This document shows positions 15,955 through 26,853 of a stretch of 64,000 nucleotides of DNA, piece after piece. Position numbers and translations under genes: made by a program. This DNA is from Bacteroidales bacterium (GTDB lineage: Bacteria; Bacteroidota; Bacteroidia; Bacteroidales; TTA-H9). The stretch spans positions 1 to 64,000 of the forward strand of contig JAUSOY010000007.1 of the NCBI GenBank assembly GCA_030656615.1, read 5' to 3'. The notes beneath the pieces are model-generated. The model was not told the DNA's origin. It worked only from the letters and a program-made list of their open reading frames with translations, and made no database searches. Position 1 is the stretch's first letter. The number at the start of each line of letters is the position of its first letter.

Positions 15955-18765
15955 ATGACTTCTGGTATAGAAAACCTTGATCCTCATGAATTTATCATCA
16001 TCAAGGGGGCTCACATACATAATTTAAAGAATATTGATGTTGCCATTCCGCGCAATAAACTCGTCGTGATTACCGGTTTATCGGGTTCCGGAAAGTCAAG
16101 TCTGGCCTTCGATACACTTTATGCAGAAGGTCAAAGACGCTATGTTGAGAGTCTTAGCTCCTATGCCCGGCAATTTCTGGGCAGAATGAGCAAACCAGAA
16201 GTCGATTACATCAAAGGAATTGCTCCCGCTATCGCTATCGAACAAAAAGTAAACACCCGTAATCCGCGTTCAACAGTCGGGACGTCTTCCGAAATATACG
16301 AATATCTAAAATTATTGTATGCCAGAATCGGCCAGACTTTTAGTCCGATTTCCGGAGAGGTTGTTAAAAGAGAGACTGTTAGCGATGTAACCGATTTTAT
16401 TCAAAGTTTGCCCGAGGGATGCCGTGTGCTTATTATGGCGCCATTTATTCCAATCGAGGGCAGGCCTTTGGATGAACATTTGAGTGTGCTACTCCAGCAG
16501 GGGTTCACCAGAATCTGGACTCATGGTGAAATCGTCCGTATTGATGAGCTAACAAAAGAGAAAACGGCTTTTGCCAAAAAATCAGGCATTCATCTTATCA
16601 TCGATAGGCTTGCAGATATTGAAGATAACGAAATGTTTATTGCCCGTATCGCCGACTCCGTTCAGACTGCGTTTTATGAAGGCCGTGGATCCTGCATCAT
16701 TGAATTTGATAATGGAAAAGAGAAACGCATGCGCACGTTCAGCAACCGTTTTGAGGCCGACGGTATTCAGTTTGAAGAACCAAGCGTTAACCTTTTCACA
16801 TTTAATAATCCATACGGTGCTTGTAAAACCTGTGAAGGATTCGGATCGGTTATCGGCATAGATGAAGATTTGGTAATTCCTGATAAATCCTTATCAATTT
16901 ATGATGAAGGTGTTGCATGCTGGAAAGGCGAAAAACTCGGCGAATGGCGCTCCGATTTTATACATCAGGGACGAAAAATAGACTTCCCGATTCATCGCTC
17001 ATACTGCGATCTTAGTGAGGAAGAGAAAGAAATTCTTTGGGAAGGCAAAGCCGATTTGAAGGGAATACGCGATTTCTTTCGCATGGTGGAAGAAAATGCC
17101 TACAAAATTCAATACCGGGTAATTATGTCGAGATACCGTGGTAAAACCACCTGTCCCGATTGTAAAGGGACACGACTTCGTAAAGACGCCGGCTATGTGA
17201 AAATCCATAATAAATCGCTGATTGATATTGTAAATATGCCTCTTCTCAAATTAAAGGAATATTTCGATCAACTTTCACTCAGCGACCATGATTTTAAAGT
17301 GGCACGCCGCCTACTCACTGAGATTAATAACCGTGTTGGTGTATTGATTGATGTGGGTCTCGGCTACCTGAGTCTTAACCGCCTATCCAATAGCCTGAGT
17401 GGCGGTGAATCTCAACGACTTAACCTCGGAACAGCTCTGGGTTCAAGTTTGGTAGGCTCGATGTACATTCTCGACGAACCAAGCATTGGCCTGCATCCAA
17501 GAGACACACACCGTCTTATTCATGTTCTAAAACAACTTCGCGATTTAGGAAACACTGTCATCGTTGTAGAGCATGATGAAGAAATCATCAAAGCAGCCGA
17601 TGAAATTATTGATATTGGCCCTTTTGCCGGAATGAAGGGTGGCGAATTGGTATTTCAGGGAAATTTTAGCAAATTGGTATCCGAAGGAAATTCTCTAACT
17701 GCCAAGTATATACGCGGAGAAATGCAGGTTTCTGTTCCTCACAAAGTGCGTAAATGGAAAGAATATATCACCATTAAGGGAGCAGCAGAAAACAATCTGA
17801 AAAATATTGATGTAAAATTCCCGATGGGCGTTATGTGCGTTGTATCAGGGGTTAGCGGATCTGGAAAGACAACATTGGTAAAACGAATCCTTTATCCCGC
17901 CTTAAGAAAACTCACAGGAACCTATAGTGAGAAAACCGGAAGATATCATAAACTTGAAGGATCGTATCGTATGTTTGAAAATGTGGAAATGGTGGATCAA
18001 AATCCCATTGGACGTTCATCGCGTTCCAATCCTGCCACATATCTGGGAGCATACGACGAAATCAGAAGCCTTTTTGCTGATCAACCCTTGTCGAAAGTCA
18101 GAGGTTACAAACCCGGATATTTTTCGTTCAATATCGCCGGCGGGCGTTGTGAAGAATGTGAAGGTGACGGTAAGGTAAAAATAGAAATGCAGTTTATGGC
18201 TGATATTCACCTTACCTGCGATGTATGCAAAGGAAAGCGCTTTAAAGAAGAAGTTCTGGATATTCGAATCGATGAAAAAAATATTGCTGACATTTTAGAT
18301 TTGACCATTGATGAAGCCATTAGCTTTTTTGGCAATTTGAGTCTGAAAAAGGAAATGGGACAAAAGGTTGTAAACCGCTTAATGCCCCTAATGGACGTTG
18401 GACTGGGTTACCTGAAAGTTGGTCAGCCTTCTAGCACATTAAGCGGTGGTGAAGCGCAACGGATTAAACTTGCATTTTTTATCGGAAAAGGTTCGGCTGA
18501 CAAAAACACCTTATTCATTTTTGATGAACCCACTACAGGCCTGCATTTTCATGACATCAGCAAATTACTGGATGCCTTCCGTGCTTACCTCGACCGTGGC
18601 CATTCATTGATTATCATTGAACATCATCCGGACATCATCCGTCACGCCGATTGGGTAATTGATTTAGGACCTGAAGGTGGCGACGACGGAGGTGAAATAA
18701 TATTTGAAGGCATACCTGAAGATTTAAAGGCCTGCGAAAAATCATATACCTCCCACTTTTTATAA
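15955..18765 (+). CDS. uvrA: UvrA, excinuclease ABC subunit A
   Basis: This 936-residue protein is a full-length UvrA, the damage-sensing ATPase of nucleotide excision repair, which loads UvrB. It has two ABC modules, with Walker A motifs '[19 protein letters not shown]' and '[17 protein letters not shown]' and signature motifs '[20 protein letters not shown]' and '[13 protein letters not shown]'. Zinc modules 'CKTCEGFG...CPDCKGTRL' and 'CEECEGDG...CDVCKGKRF' are present. ATG 15955 follows the predicted promoter and starts shortly before the first ABC module. The stop is only 2 bp from the convergent lolD stop. Confidence 0.97.
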   Translation: MTSGIENLDPHEFIIIKGAHIHNLKNIDVAIPRNKLVVITGLSGSGKSSLAFDTLYAEGQRRYVESLSSYARQFLGRMSKPEVDYIKGIAPAIAIEQKVNTRNPRSTVGTSSEIYEYLKLLYARIGQTFSPISGEVVKRETVSDVTDFIQSLPEGCRVLIMAPFIPIEGRPLDEHLSVLLQQGFTRIWTHGEIVRIDELTKEKTAFAKKSGIHLIIDRLADIEDNEMFIARIADSVQTAFYEGRGSCIIEFDNGKEKRMRTFSNRFEADGIQFEEPSVNLFTFNNPYGACKTCEGFGSVIGIDEDLVIPDKSLSIYDEGVACWKGEKLGEWRSDFIHQGRKIDFPIHRSYCDLSEEEKEILWEGKADLKGIRDFFRMVEENAYKIQYRVIMSRYRGKTTCPDCKGTRLRKDAGYVKIHNKSLIDIVNMPLLKLKEYFDQLSLSDHDFKVARRLLTEINNRVGVLIDVGLGYLSLNRLSNSLSGGESQRLNLGTALGSSLVGSMYILDEPSIGLHPRDTHRLIHVLKQLRDLGNTVIVVEHDEEIIKAADEIIDIGPFAGMKGGELVFQGNFSKLVSEGNSLTAKYIRGEMQVSVPHKVRKWKEYITIKGAAENNLKNIDVKFPMGVMCVVSGVSGSGKTTLVKRILYPALRKLTGTYSEKTGRYHKLEGSYRMFENVEMVDQNPIGRSSRSNPATYLGAYDEIRSLFADQPLSKVRGYKPGYFSFNIAGGRCEECEGDGKVKIEMQFMADIHLTCDVCKGKRFKEEVLDIRIDEKNIADILDLTIDEAISFFGNLSLKKEMGQKVVNRLMPLMDVGLGYLKVGQPSSTLSGGEAQRIKLAFFIGKGSADKNTLFIFDEPTTGLHFHDISKLLDAFRAYLDRGHSLIIIEHHPDIIRHADWVIDLGPEGGDDGGEIIFEGIPEDLKACEKSYTSHFL

Positions 18766-18767
18766 TC

Positions 18768-19418
18768 TCAGGAACAAAGTCCATCTTCGATATGCAATCG
18801 ACGATCGGCCAAATCGGCCAGCAGAGGATTATGTGTGACGATAACACAAGTGGTTCCATAATTATCACGTAAATCAAAAAACAGGCGGTGGAGATCGACG
18901 GCCGCTTTTGAATCAAGATTTCCGGAAGGTTCATCGGCAAAAACAATTCTGGGTCGATTAATAAGTGCTCTGGCAACCGCTACACGTTGTTGTTCCCCGC
19001 CTGATAGTTCAGCTGGTTTATGTGAAGCGCGATGTGTAAGATTTAGAAATCCCAACAACTCCATTGCTTTTTCTTTAGCTTCTGTAAAGGACACTCCGCC
19101 AATAAAAGCAGGAATACAAATATTTTCGAGTGCAGTAAATTCTGGAAGTAAATGATGAAACTGAAAAACAAACCCTATACTTTTATTTCGAAAAGCCGAT
19201 AACGCCTTGTCGTTCAGACTAAACACATCAGTTCCAACAACCTTTACCATGCCCGAATCGGGCTTGTCAAGGGTTCCTAAAACATGCAGTAATGTTGATT
19301 TTCCGGCACCGGAAGGACCCGTTAATGTAACCACCTCCGATTCAGCCACATTCATATTAATACCTTTTAATACAGCCACTTCGCCAAAGGATTTAAAAAT
19401 ATTTTCAGCCTGAATCAT
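18768..19418 (-). CDS. lolD: LolD-like ABC transporter ATPase
   Basis: This 216-residue single-domain ABC ATPase has Walker A '[15 protein letters not shown]', Q-loop '[16 protein letters not shown]', signature '[15 protein letters not shown]', Walker B 'IVFADEPSG' and H-loop 'VIVTHN'. Length and motifs match LolD, which powers lipoprotein release from the inner membrane to LolA. The LolCE-type permease is not adjacent, so a MacB-like assignment cannot be excluded. It lies 14 bp downstream of the DUF5916 gene on the same strand, so the two may be co-transcribed. Confidence 0.82.
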   Translation of the reverse strand: MIQAENIFKSFGEVAVLKGINMNVAESEVVTLTGPSGAGKSTLLHVLGTLDKPDSGMVKVVGTDVFSLNDKALSAFRNKSIGFVFQFHHLLPEFTALENICIPAFIGGVSFTEAKEKAMELLGFLNLTHRASHKPAELSGGEQQRVAVARALINRPRIVFADEPSGNLDSKAAVDLHRLFFDLRDNYGTTCVIVTHNPLLADLADRRLHIEDGLCS

Positions 19419-19432
19419 GATTGGACGATTTA

Positions 19433-21847
19433 TTAATTAAATATTGACTGGTAATCGATATAATACAATAATCTGAGTGAAAAATTATTGAGTTGCGACT
19501 GACCAAAGGTATTGCTAACATTGGTAAAAAACTTCGTTGATGGATTTTCTTCTTCGGTAAGAACTGAGTTTTTCCAAACAATACTAAGATTGCTCCCTGG
19601 AGCAAATTCCCAGTTAAACGAAAGATCGAGATTATAGGTATTGAAATTAAATCCGGTTTCGGCTGATTGTGTTTCCTGAATCAGTCGGCCTTCGTTAGAA
19701 AGTAAATAAAATTTATTGTAATCTCCGGTATACCAGTAATACCTGAACCATAAATTAAGGGATAAATTATTGCGGAAATTATACGCCATCTCAATCCTGT
19801 TTTCCAAACCGGTAATATCACGGGTAGCAAAAACTATCTGCTCATTATTATCAAATTCAACAAAGCCTTTGTCAGATAGAATTCTTTCATAAATCAAGGT
19901 ATATCTCATCGATAATTTATCACTAAACCGCACCAAGGGGCCAAGTTTCAAATTATAAAACACACTTTCTTCAAATCCCAAACCACCATTCAGGTAAAGA
20001 TCAAATGCAAAAGGTTTACGATAATCCGTCGAAAACCCAACATTGGCACCTGTCCATGCCGGAAGTCTGTAATATCTTCCTGCTACACGGGGTTCGTAGT
20101 AATCATAACCAGATAGTGGGGCAATTCGCAAGCCATACCAATAGGTCGTATAACCGATAGAGGTTGCTTCACCCTCGAGTTCAATTTCAAATTCCTCCGT
20201 TTTATGTGTTGAATAATTAATTCGATGGTTTACATTAAAATTTGCCTCAAAATCTCTCAACTGCCAGAAAGGTTCAAATATATTATACTGAAGTTCGATA
20301 CCATTATTGATATAATTTTTATGACGTGTAACACCCAAATCATTAGCATTAAAATGATTATCCATAACGTTGCTGAAAGCACTGTATTGAAATACACCAT
20401 CAACCTTACCAGCAGAAACGCTGAATTTATATCCATAATCACTATCGTATGAATTTATGGTATCCGGCATATAAATTTGACTGAGTGCTCCACTTGAAGA
20501 TAATCTGTAAACATTGGAGGGGCTCATAAGTTTAAAGCCTGCCCCAGTAACATTGGCCTTACGATGGTGGCCTTCGCGGATGACTGAAGTATTGATTAAA
20601 TATATGGACGAATTGTTTTTTAGTGCCTTATCGAAAACCAGAATATTGTAATTGGTTAATGGCTCAGTCATAAATTTATTGCTGCTACCATTTATCTGTT
20701 GAATTTCAGCATTAGCTTCGGCAGTTATTGCATTCAGAACTCCAATAGCCAATCCTTTTCGATTACGACCCGAAAATTTAAATGCATTTAATAATTTAGC
20801 CTGAGCAGGATTACTTATAATAACATCACCGGAATCGACCTGTGAAGAAACATCGTAAAATTTTGATGGAGTTCGACCGATACGACGTGAATAAAACAAA
20901 TTCCCCTTTTCAAAAAGTTCGACCGCCTCATTAAAAAATGGTCTCTTTTCGGAGTAAATTGTTTCAAAAGCGGAAAGGTTTTTAATTTTATCATCCGACT
21001 TTACCTGTGTGAAATCAGGTAAGAGCGTTACATCCAACGTAAAACTTTCATTAATGCCATATTTAAGATCCATTCCTCCTGAAAAAGAATAGGAAAAATT
21101 ACTTTGGTTGGTAACATTAAAAGGATAATGTTCGAGTGCTATTCCAAAATAGGGCGAAAGAGATAAGCGAAGGGGTGGTTCAACTTGCTTAATACCCATA
21201 AGTTTACCCCAGTACAATTGCTGATTACTCGCTCCTTTAACTTCCAATGCCCATTGGTCCGTTTCACGGTTGCGTCGGATGTTCCTCTTAATCTGCATTC
21301 CCCATAGTTGTTCTTCAATTTCTGGAAAACGAATAGCAGAAAAAGGAATTCGAATTTCTACACTCCAGCCCTTTGAATGAATACTCACCGCACTTTTCCA
21401 TACAGCATCATAAGTTCCATCACTTTCTCTTTCGTCGAATTGCACACCTGAAGCATACACTCCAAATACATATGAATCAAGGTTATTGTTATAGGTATCA
21501 AGAGCAATGATAAACATATCGGCATTCAATCGTTGATTATCACGATTTCCCAACTGACACAATATACTATCGGGATTGTCATCAAACATCATTGCAGATA
21601 CGTAAAGGGCTGAATTATCATACAAAAGTCTTACTTCTGTATTAAATCGACCTTTTTGATTATAGGCCGGAACGTATTGTGTGAAATGACTGATGACAGG
21701 TGCAAGCTTCCAGCAATCTTCATCTATGCTACCATCAATGGATGGGGCAATCGTGGTACGAACGGCAGTAGTTTGAGGTGGATCGGCCGCCAGGCCATAA
21801 AAAGGAATCAGAATTGCGAATGCAACAATTATTAAATGTTTGAACAT
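19433..21847 (-). CDS. DUF5916 protein: CBM9-like domain plus outer-membrane beta-barrel
   Basis: This 804-residue protein has a Sec signal peptide (ends YGLAAD). An N-terminal carbohydrate-binding family 9-like beta-sandwich spans about 30-200 ('[20 protein letters not shown]', '[16 protein letters not shown]'). A long C-terminal region of alternating, aromatic-rich beta strands ends in '[14 protein letters not shown]', an outer-membrane-barrel-like terminus. '[17 protein letters not shown]' is a signature of the DUF5916 family. Function is not established; an outer-membrane role is likely. It is followed by lolD and preceded by a small exported protein on the same strand. Confidence 0.8.
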   Translation of the reverse strand: MFKHLIIVAFAILIPFYGLAADPPQTTAVRTTIAPSIDGSIDEDCWKLAPVISHFTQYVPAYNQKGRFNTEVRLLYDNSALYVSAMMFDDNPDSILCQLGNRDNQRLNADMFIIALDTYNNNLDSYVFGVYASGVQFDERESDGTYDAVWKSAVSIHSKGWSVEIRIPFSAIRFPEIEEQLWGMQIKRNIRRNRETDQWALEVKGASNQQLYWGKLMGIKQVEPPLRLSLSPYFGIALEHYPFNVTNQSNFSYSFSGGMDLKYGINESFTLDVTLLPDFTQVKSDDKIKNLSAFETIYSEKRPFFNEAVELFEKGNLFYSRRIGRTPSKFYDVSSQVDSGDVIISNPAQAKLLNAFKFSGRNRKGLAIGVLNAITAEANAEIQQINGSSNKFMTEPLTNYNILVFDKALKNNSSIYLINTSVIREGHHRKANVTGAGFKLMSPSNVYRLSSSGALSQIYMPDTINSYDSDYGYKFSVSAGKVDGVFQYSAFSNVMDNHFNANDLGVTRHKNYINNGIELQYNIFEPFWQLRDFEANFNVNHRINYSTHKTEEFEIELEGEATSIGYTTYWYGLRIAPLSGYDYYEPRVAGRYYRLPAWTGANVGFSTDYRKPFAFDLYLNGGLGFEESVFYNLKLGPLVRFSDKLSMRYTLIYERILSDKGFVEFDNNEQIVFATRDITGLENRIEMAYNFRNNLSLNLWFRYYWYTGDYNKFYLLSNEGRLIQETQSAETGFNFNTYNLDLSFNWEFAPGSNLSIVWKNSVLTEEENPSTKFFTNVSNTFGQSQLNNFSLRLLYYIDYQSIFN

Positions 21848-21910
21848 GAATGGATTACGCTTTCAATTAAAGTTAGGCTAAGATATAAAAAAGAAATCAC
21901 TCTTAAATGC

Positions 21911-22423
21911 CTAAAGCCGTATACCAAAGCCGACCCGAATGATAGGGTTTTCGTATGGCGAATTTGCAGAACGAATCACATCCCAAAGAATCATAAAACT
22001 AGCATATGCTCCTGAGCCCATGGCTTGATTATATCCACCACCCAGTAATAAAGAGGGCACCCATTCACGCCCGTCATCTTTGTTCCTAACCCGGATATTC
22101 AGCATCTCAAATTCGGCATGTCCAAACGCTTGAGGAATCGGATAAACTTGTGTAAATACTCTCGATCCAAAAATATGTGTCGAAAAAGGTGGGGTGTAAT
22201 TCCCGTTATAATAATACTGATACGTAAGGCCAGTTCCGGCAAGCAGAAATCGATTAAACTGATATGCCGCCGATGGAGAAACATCTATTTGTGTAATTGC
22301 TCCGAAGCGCGCTCCAATATTGCCACCGAAAACCCAGTGACCATTACCTTCACTTAAAGAAAACTGCCCCATCAGTATAACAGGAAAAAAAATCAACAGG
22401 ATTAATGCCTTTATCTTAAACAT
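21911..22423 (-). CDS. Exported protein of unknown function (170 residues)
   Basis: A Sec signal peptide (MFKIKALILLIFFPVILMGQ) leads a small, glycine- and aromatic-rich protein with strand-like alternation: 'NGHWVFGGNIGARFGAITQI', 'AAYQFNRFLLAGTGLTYQYY', ending 'IIRVGFGIRL'. This fits a small outer-membrane beta-barrel, with the final strand ending in a hydrophobic-aromatic pattern. ATG 22423 is used; the frame also offers a TTG two codons earlier. It lies 63 bp upstream of the DUF5916 gene on the same strand. No precise family was recognised. Confidence 0.65.
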   Translation of the reverse strand: MFKIKALILLIFFPVILMGQFSLSEGNGHWVFGGNIGARFGAITQIDVSPSAAYQFNRFLLAGTGLTYQYYYNGNYTPPFSTHIFGSRVFTQVYPIPQAFGHAEFEMLNIRVRNKDDGREWVPSLLLGGGYNQAMGSGAYASFMILWDVIRSANSPYENPIIRVGFGIRL

Positions 22424-22604
22424 GTTCAATTATTTATAACATACAAATGTATAAAACTACAATAAATAATCCATCTGAAATGAACCCAATTATGTATTTA
22501 AATGTTTCATCCTTTTTAAATTATGCTTTGCAGAAATGGAGCTTATCGGTACTAATTGAATGAGACCGATTAAACTCCACGACTCATTGATTTTTATTCA
22601 GACC

Positions 22605-22634
22605 GTTTCATCTCTTCAAAAAATATTACATTTG
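22605..22634 (+). promoter_or_regulatory. Promoter for sucC
   Basis: -33-like GTTT (22605-22608), 18-bp spacer, exact -7 TACATTTG (22627-22634), 24 bp before the ATG. Confidence 0.5.
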
Positions 22635-22657
22635 ACACCCCAAGCAAAACATCAATT

Positions 22658-23854
22658 ATGAATCTTCACGAATTTCAGGGAAAAGCTATTTTACGCAAAC
22701 ACGGTGTTACCGTGCCCGAAAGCATTATTGCTTTTAATCCGAAAGAAGCTATGGATGCTGCAAAAGCATTACAAGCATCAACCGGCACTGACAAATGGGC
22801 TGTCAAGGCTCAAATACACGCTGGAGGCCGTGGTAAAGGAGGTGGCGTAAAAATTGCCAAAAACATTGATGAAGTCGAACAATATGCTCAGGATATCATT
22901 GGCATGATGCTGGTTACACCCCAGACATCTGCTGAGGGTAAGCTGGTTAAAAAAGTTTTAATCGAACAAAATATTTTTTATCCGGGGCCAGAACCCACAC
23001 TCGAGTATTATATGAGTGTTTTACTCAACCGACAGACCGGAAGAAATATGATTATGTATTCGCCCCGTGGTGGTATGGACATCGAAAAGGTGGCCGAAGA
23101 AACACCCGAATTGATTTTTACGGAAGAAATAGATCCCAAGACAGGGCTCCTTCCCTTTCAGGCCCGACGCATTGCTTTTAATCTTGAACTATCAGGTTCA
23201 GCATTTAAGAATATGGTAAAATTCGTTGACGCATTATACAAAGCGTATGTTGCCAACGATGCGTCCTTATTCGAAATCAATCCGGTAATAAAAGCCGCCG
23301 ATGGAAGAATTTTTGCGGCAGATAGTAAAGTTTCTATTGACAATAACGCTTTATACCGCCATCCGGATATCGCAGAAATGCGCGATTTGGATGAAGAAGA
23401 TCCCAGTGAAGTTGAAGCTGGAAAATACCATCTGAATTATGTAAAACTCGATGGTGACGTTGGTTGTATGGTCAATGGTGCTGGGTTGGCAATGGCTACG
23501 ATGGATATGATTAAAATGTCGGGTGGTTCGCCTGCAAATTTCCTTGATGTTGGTGGCACAGCGGATGCAGCACGCGTTGAACAGGCTTTCCGGATAATTT
23601 TAAAAGATACAAACGTAAAAGCCATTCTTGTAAATATCTTTGGAGGCATTGTGCGTTGCGACCGCGTGGCTCAGGGAATTGTTGATGCCTATAATAACAT
23701 TGGTGAAATCAAAATCCCCATCATAGTACGTTTACAAGGCACAAATGCAAAAGAAGCAAAAATATTGATCGACCAGTCTGGACTGAAAGTTAAGTCGGCC
23801 ATACAACTGGAAGATGCCGCAGCACTGGTAGATAATGCCCTTAAAAAAATATAA
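22658..23854 (+). CDS. sucC: Succinyl-CoA synthetase beta subunit
   Basis: This 398-residue protein is the beta subunit of succinate-CoA ligase, which makes ATP or GTP from succinyl-CoA or runs in reverse. It starts 'MNLHEFQGKAILRKHGV', followed by an ATP-grasp domain with 'VKAQIHAGGRGKGGGVK' and 'EINPVI'. The C-terminal CoA-ligase domain carries 'NGAGLAMATMDMIKMSGGSP' and 'VNIFGGIVRCDRVAQGI'. The alpha subunit gene sucD is not next to it, so the partner must be encoded elsewhere. A weak terminator follows. Confidence 0.96.
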   Translation: MNLHEFQGKAILRKHGVTVPESIIAFNPKEAMDAAKALQASTGTDKWAVKAQIHAGGRGKGGGVKIAKNIDEVEQYAQDIIGMMLVTPQTSAEGKLVKKVLIEQNIFYPGPEPTLEYYMSVLLNRQTGRNMIMYSPRGGMDIEKVAEETPELIFTEEIDPKTGLLPFQARRIAFNLELSGSAFKNMVKFVDALYKAYVANDASLFEINPVIKAADGRIFAADSKVSIDNNALYRHPDIAEMRDLDEEDPSEVEAGKYHLNYVKLDGDVGCMVNGAGLAMATMDMIKMSGGSPANFLDVGGTADAARVEQAFRIILKDTNVKAILVNIFGGIVRCDRVAQGIVDAYNNIGEIKIPIIVRLQGTNAKEAKILIDQSGLKVKSAIQLEDAAALVDNALKKI

Positions 23855-23862
23855 TTACCTTT

Positions 23863-23885
23863 AAAACCACCTCAGGGTTTTTAGT
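23863..23885 (+). terminator. Weak rho-independent terminator after sucC
   Basis: Stem AAAACC/GGTTTT (23863-23868 and 23877-23882) around an 8-nt loop; the T run is short. Confidence 0.45.
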
Positions 23886-23941
23886 GTTTTCCAGGATATT
23901 ATCTGTCAGGATTGCACCAGAAACCCTTTAATATTTTTACC

Positions 23942-24448
23942 ATGCAAATTAAAAAAGACAAAGTTGTAACGCTTACGTACGATCTCAGAATCGACAACGC
24001 CATGGGCGAACTTGTTCAATCCACTACCAAAGAAGAACCCATGACATTTATATATGGTCATGGTCAACTTCTCCCGCTTTTCGAACAAAACATTGATGGA
24101 TTAAAAAGTACAAATACTTTTGATTTCAAAATTCCAACCTCTGAAGCCTATGGCGAATTTGATCCTACGGCGATTATGGATCTTGATATAAATGTTTTTA
24201 TGCACGATGGACAAATTGATACTGAGCTTCTTAGTCCGGGAAATTACGTGCCTTTATCCGATAATGATGGAAATCACTATCAAGCAAGAGTTATGCGTGT
24301 GGAAGAAAATACGGTAAAAATGGATTTTAACCATCCCCTGGCCGGCAAAGACCTTCACTTTCAAGGAGAAATTATTGAGGTACGTGAAGCTACTTCCGAT
24401 GAACTTGGACACGGCCATGTACACGGAAAACATTGTAATCACCATTAA
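23942..24448 (+). CDS. slyD: SlyD-type FKBP peptidyl-prolyl isomerase
   Basis: This 168-residue cytoplasmic protein catalyses prolyl cis-trans isomerisation. It has the FKBP core split by an insert-in-flap domain: 'VVTLTYDLRIDNAMGEL', 'MTFIYGHGQLLPLFEQNIDG', 'SEAYGEFDPTAI' and 'VKMDFNHPLAGKDLHFQGEI'. The tail is histidine-rich ('GHGHVHGKHCNHH'), as in SlyD, and can bind Ni or other metals. A link to hydrogenase maturation is not implied, because the local hydrogenase is the [FeFe] type. ATG 23942 starts directly at the conserved N-terminus. Confidence 0.92.
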   Translation: MQIKKDKVVTLTYDLRIDNAMGELVQSTTKEEPMTFIYGHGQLLPLFEQNIDGLKSTNTFDFKIPTSEAYGEFDPTAIMDLDINVFMHDGQIDTELLSPGNYVPLSDNDGNHYQARVMRVEENTVKMDFNHPLAGKDLHFQGEIIEVREATSDELGHGHVHGKHCNHH

Positions 24449-24574
24449 AAGATAGTTTGTAAGCGAATGACTTTAAGAATTCGCTGAAAAGAAATATTAT
24501 TAATAGTTAGTGAATATTAACACAAGTCAAAAATAAAAGGCTGTGTCAGTATTCACTAATTTGCTTTTATTCAA

Positions 24575-25648
24575 TTAAATATAATCGGAACCAACGATAA
24601 GTCCAACAGCTTCCAACTCTGACTTAACCTGTTCTATCATGGAAACCTTTAAAGAATGATTCATAAATGCTGATTTAAAGCCATTCAAAATCAATATCGC
24701 CAGATCGCGCGGAGAAAAACCAAACTCACGAATGGCGATCATATATTCATCGGTAAGTGTTGTATCCGAAATCAAACGATTATCGGTATTGATGGTAACC
24801 CTGAGCCCATAATCAAAATAAAACCGAATCGGATGGTGCTCGAGAGAATCAACGGCCTTGGTTTGAACATTGGACGTAATGCACATCTCGAGTGGAATGC
24901 GATGATCGTTCACGTAATTAAGCAAATCACCACTTTCGCGCAAACGGGTACCGTGACCGATACGATTACCATTGATCCAATGTAACGCCTGATGTATCGA
25001 TTCGGGGCCATAAGCTTCCCCGGCATGCACCGTTGTATTGATGTTATTATTAACAATCAGTTCGAAAGCTTCTTTGTGATGTACTGCCGGAAAGCCATCT
25101 TCGGCGCCTGCCAGATCGAAACCGACTACACCACGGTTTTTAAACGCTACTGCCAGTTCAGCAAGAATCAAAGATTCTTCAGGATTGTTGTGACGAATAC
25201 TGCAAATAATAATGCCTATCCGGATATCAAAATCTTTTTCAGCCCTTTCTTTGCCTTGAACCACCGCATTTACTACGTCTACCAGCGTAAGGTTTTTCTT
25301 AATATGGAGAATAGGTGCAAAGCGGATTTCGAGATACTTGATATTTTCATCAGCACAATCCTGAGCCAGCTCATACGTTGCCCGGCGAAGTGATTTCTTA
25401 GTCTGTAAAACAGAAGTCGTGATATCAAAAGGCTTCAGATAATCGACTAAACTCGTGAAATTTTTTCCTGCGGCCAACAAATCTCTAAGCTCTTCAGGGT
25501 TATCAGCCGGTAAATCAACACTCTGATCACGAGCCAGTTCTATAATAGTAGCCGGCCGAAGGCTGCCATCCAAATGGCAATGCAATTCGGCTTTTGGAAG
25601 GCTTTTTACAAAATCGTAGGTCAGGAGTTCTGGAGTTTCTGTTGACAT
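24575..25648 (-). CDS. add: Adenosine deaminase
   Basis: This 357-residue amidohydrolase converts adenosine to inosine in purine salvage. The motifs are the metal-binding H-x-H in 'KAELHCHLDGSLRP', then 'GFDLAGAEDGFP', 'HAGEAYGPESIHQAL', 'RIGHGTRL', and the late Asp in 'VTINTDNRLIS'. Length fits the family. ATG 25648 is chosen over an upstream frame because a perfect -7 element with a nearby -33 lies upstream at 25727-25760. A small GC-rich stem-loop (25696-25709) sits in the leader. Confidence 0.92.
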   Translation of the reverse strand: MSTETPELLTYDFVKSLPKAELHCHLDGSLRPATIIELARDQSVDLPADNPEELRDLLAAGKNFTSLVDYLKPFDITTSVLQTKKSLRRATYELAQDCADENIKYLEIRFAPILHIKKNLTLVDVVNAVVQGKERAEKDFDIRIGIIICSIRHNNPEESLILAELAVAFKNRGVVGFDLAGAEDGFPAVHHKEAFELIVNNNINTTVHAGEAYGPESIHQALHWINGNRIGHGTRLRESGDLLNYVNDHRIPLEMCITSNVQTKAVDSLEHHPIRFYFDYGLRVTINTDNRLISDTTLTDEYMIAIREFGFSPRDLAILILNGFKSAFMNHSLKVSMIEQVKSELEAVGLIVGSDYI

Positions 25649-25726
25649 ATCGTAAGGCCTTTTGAGGTAATTAATTATATTTGCCGCTGTTGATACCGGC
25701 ACACGCCGGCAAAACGAAATCCAAAA

Positions 25727-25760
25727 CAAAAATACGGATTATCGGCATACCGGAATCAAA
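25727..25760 (-). promoter_or_regulatory. Promoter for add
   Basis: Minus-strand -7 TATTTTTG (25727-25734) with TTTG at 25757-25760 (spacer 22 bp, longer than the usual 19). Confidence 0.45.
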
Positions 25761-25867
25761 GCAAAAATTTGATCACGGCTTTTTACTAACAGAAATCCGA
25801 TAGAATACTATTTAGTTTTAAGATGCACCGGTAGTCTGCTTTTTGTATCCTAACAATAAAAAATACA

Positions 25868-26413
25868 ATGATTAGTAAATTCTTCAGTTTTATACTTATC
25901 CTGGCTCTTTCAGGCTTTTCATTAAAATCCTATTCACAGGAAAATGATAATAAATCAGCGATAGAATGGCAAAGTTTCGAATCAGCCATTAAAGACAATG
26001 AATCGTATCCCCGAAAAAAAGTTTTTATCGATTTATATACCGATTGGTGTGGATGGTGCAAAAAAATGGATGCAGAAACTTTTGTAGATGAGCGTGTTGT
26101 TAATTATATGAAAAACAATTTCAGGGCCGTAAAGATGGATGCCGAACGAAAAGACACGGTTGCTTATATGGGTCATTCGTTCGTAAACGAAAATCCCAAT
26201 GGCAGAAGAAATGCCCACCAACTTGCAGTTGCATTACTGAATGGTCGGATGTCGTACCCTTCATATGTAATTCTTGACGAGCAAAATAATAAGTTAACCC
26301 AGATTCCAGGATATATGAAGGCACCGGAGTTGATGATGATTCTAAAGTATTTTGGAGAAAATCACCACATAGAAATGTCATGGGAAAATTACCACAAGTC
26401 CCAAACAGAATAA
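25868..26413 (+). CDS. Exported thioredoxin-like protein (CGWC)
   Basis: This 181-residue protein has a Sec signal peptide (ends LKSYSQ) and a thioredoxin_7/DUF255-like core with active site 'YTDWCGWCKKMDAETF' and cis-proline loop 'MSYPSYVIL'. CGWC is frequent in exported thioredoxin-like proteins of this phylum. A role in periplasmic thiol chemistry is likely; the partner is unknown. It is a single gene, divergent from add and unrelated in arrangement to the three tandem thioredoxins near 11 kb. Confidence 0.82.
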   Translation: MISKFFSFILILALSGFSLKSYSQENDNKSAIEWQSFESAIKDNESYPRKKVFIDLYTDWCGWCKKMDAETFVDERVVNYMKNNFRAVKMDAERKDTVAYMGHSFVNENPNGRRNAHQLAVALLNGRMSYPSYVILDEQNNKLTQIPGYMKAPELMMILKYFGENHHIEMSWENYHKSQTE

Positions 26414-26482
26414 CTTTTATAAATCTCAGGACGAACAAAAAATCTCAGATTCTGCTCTAATATCTTCAATAATTGATATTTA

Positions 26483-26518
26483 TTAAAACGCTCACCTAAA
26501 TAATAATATCAGGTGGGC
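26483..26518 (-). terminator. Terminator at the end of the hydrogenase gene string
   Basis: Minus-strand stem CCCACCT/AGGTGAG (26511-26517 and 26491-26497, with one G-T pair) then GTTTTAAT. It marks the end of the leftward hyd/rex/hydG transcript. Confidence 0.5.
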
Positions 26519-26775
26519 TATTCTCCAAACTCCATTCTTTGTACATCAATACCACGAATTTCTCTGAGCTGATGTTCAAGTTTGTCCTGTTCATCCACAC
26601 TGCCGCTAAGTTGAAGAAGAATTATACCAGTCCGGCTGCAAACATCTTCACTCACTTCATGAAAGCCAAGCCGGGTTTTAATCAATGTATGATTTTCTGA
26701 AAGAGTCTTTTGAGTTTGACCTGCTTCCTTTATTCGGTCCGTGATATGAAGTCCCAGAATTCTGATTTTTTTCAT
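26518..26775 (-). CDS. TM1266-type iron-only hydrogenase system regulator
   Basis: This 85-residue ferredoxin-fold protein resembles the TM1266 family, small ACT/NikR-C-like proteins annotated as putative regulators of the iron-only hydrogenase system. It starts MKKIRILGLHITDRIKEAGQ, continues 'NHTLIKTRLGFHEVSEDVCS' and ends 'IRGIDVQRMEFGE'. Family members lie next to hydE/hydG, and here it is 78 bp downstream of hydG on the same strand. No DNA-binding domain is visible, so it may act as a ligand-binding partner. ATG 26775 is preferred to TTG 26781. Confidence 0.78.
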   Translation of the reverse strand: MKKIRILGLHITDRIKEAGQTQKTLSENHTLIKTRLGFHEVSEDVCSRTGIILLQLSGSVDEQDKLEHQLREIRGIDVQRMEFGE

Positions 26776-26853
26776 TGTCAACTATTTAATGGATCGTTTC
26801 ATACTATGGTTATAACTGTGGAAGGTTTGTATTGCCACAATTTATGGAAAAAT

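Noticed and set aside
24467..24492. Hairpin AGCGAAT...ATTCGCT after slyD as a terminator
   Set aside because: No T run follows on either strand, so it lacks the key terminator feature.
24992..25393. 133-residue plus-strand frame inside add
   Set aside because: Antisense shadow of a clear adenosine deaminase gene.
25676..25683. TATATTTG on the plus strand as a promoter for the 25868 gene
   Set aside because: It lies within the add leader region and would leave an untranslated leader of about 175 nt; likely chance in AT-rich DNA.
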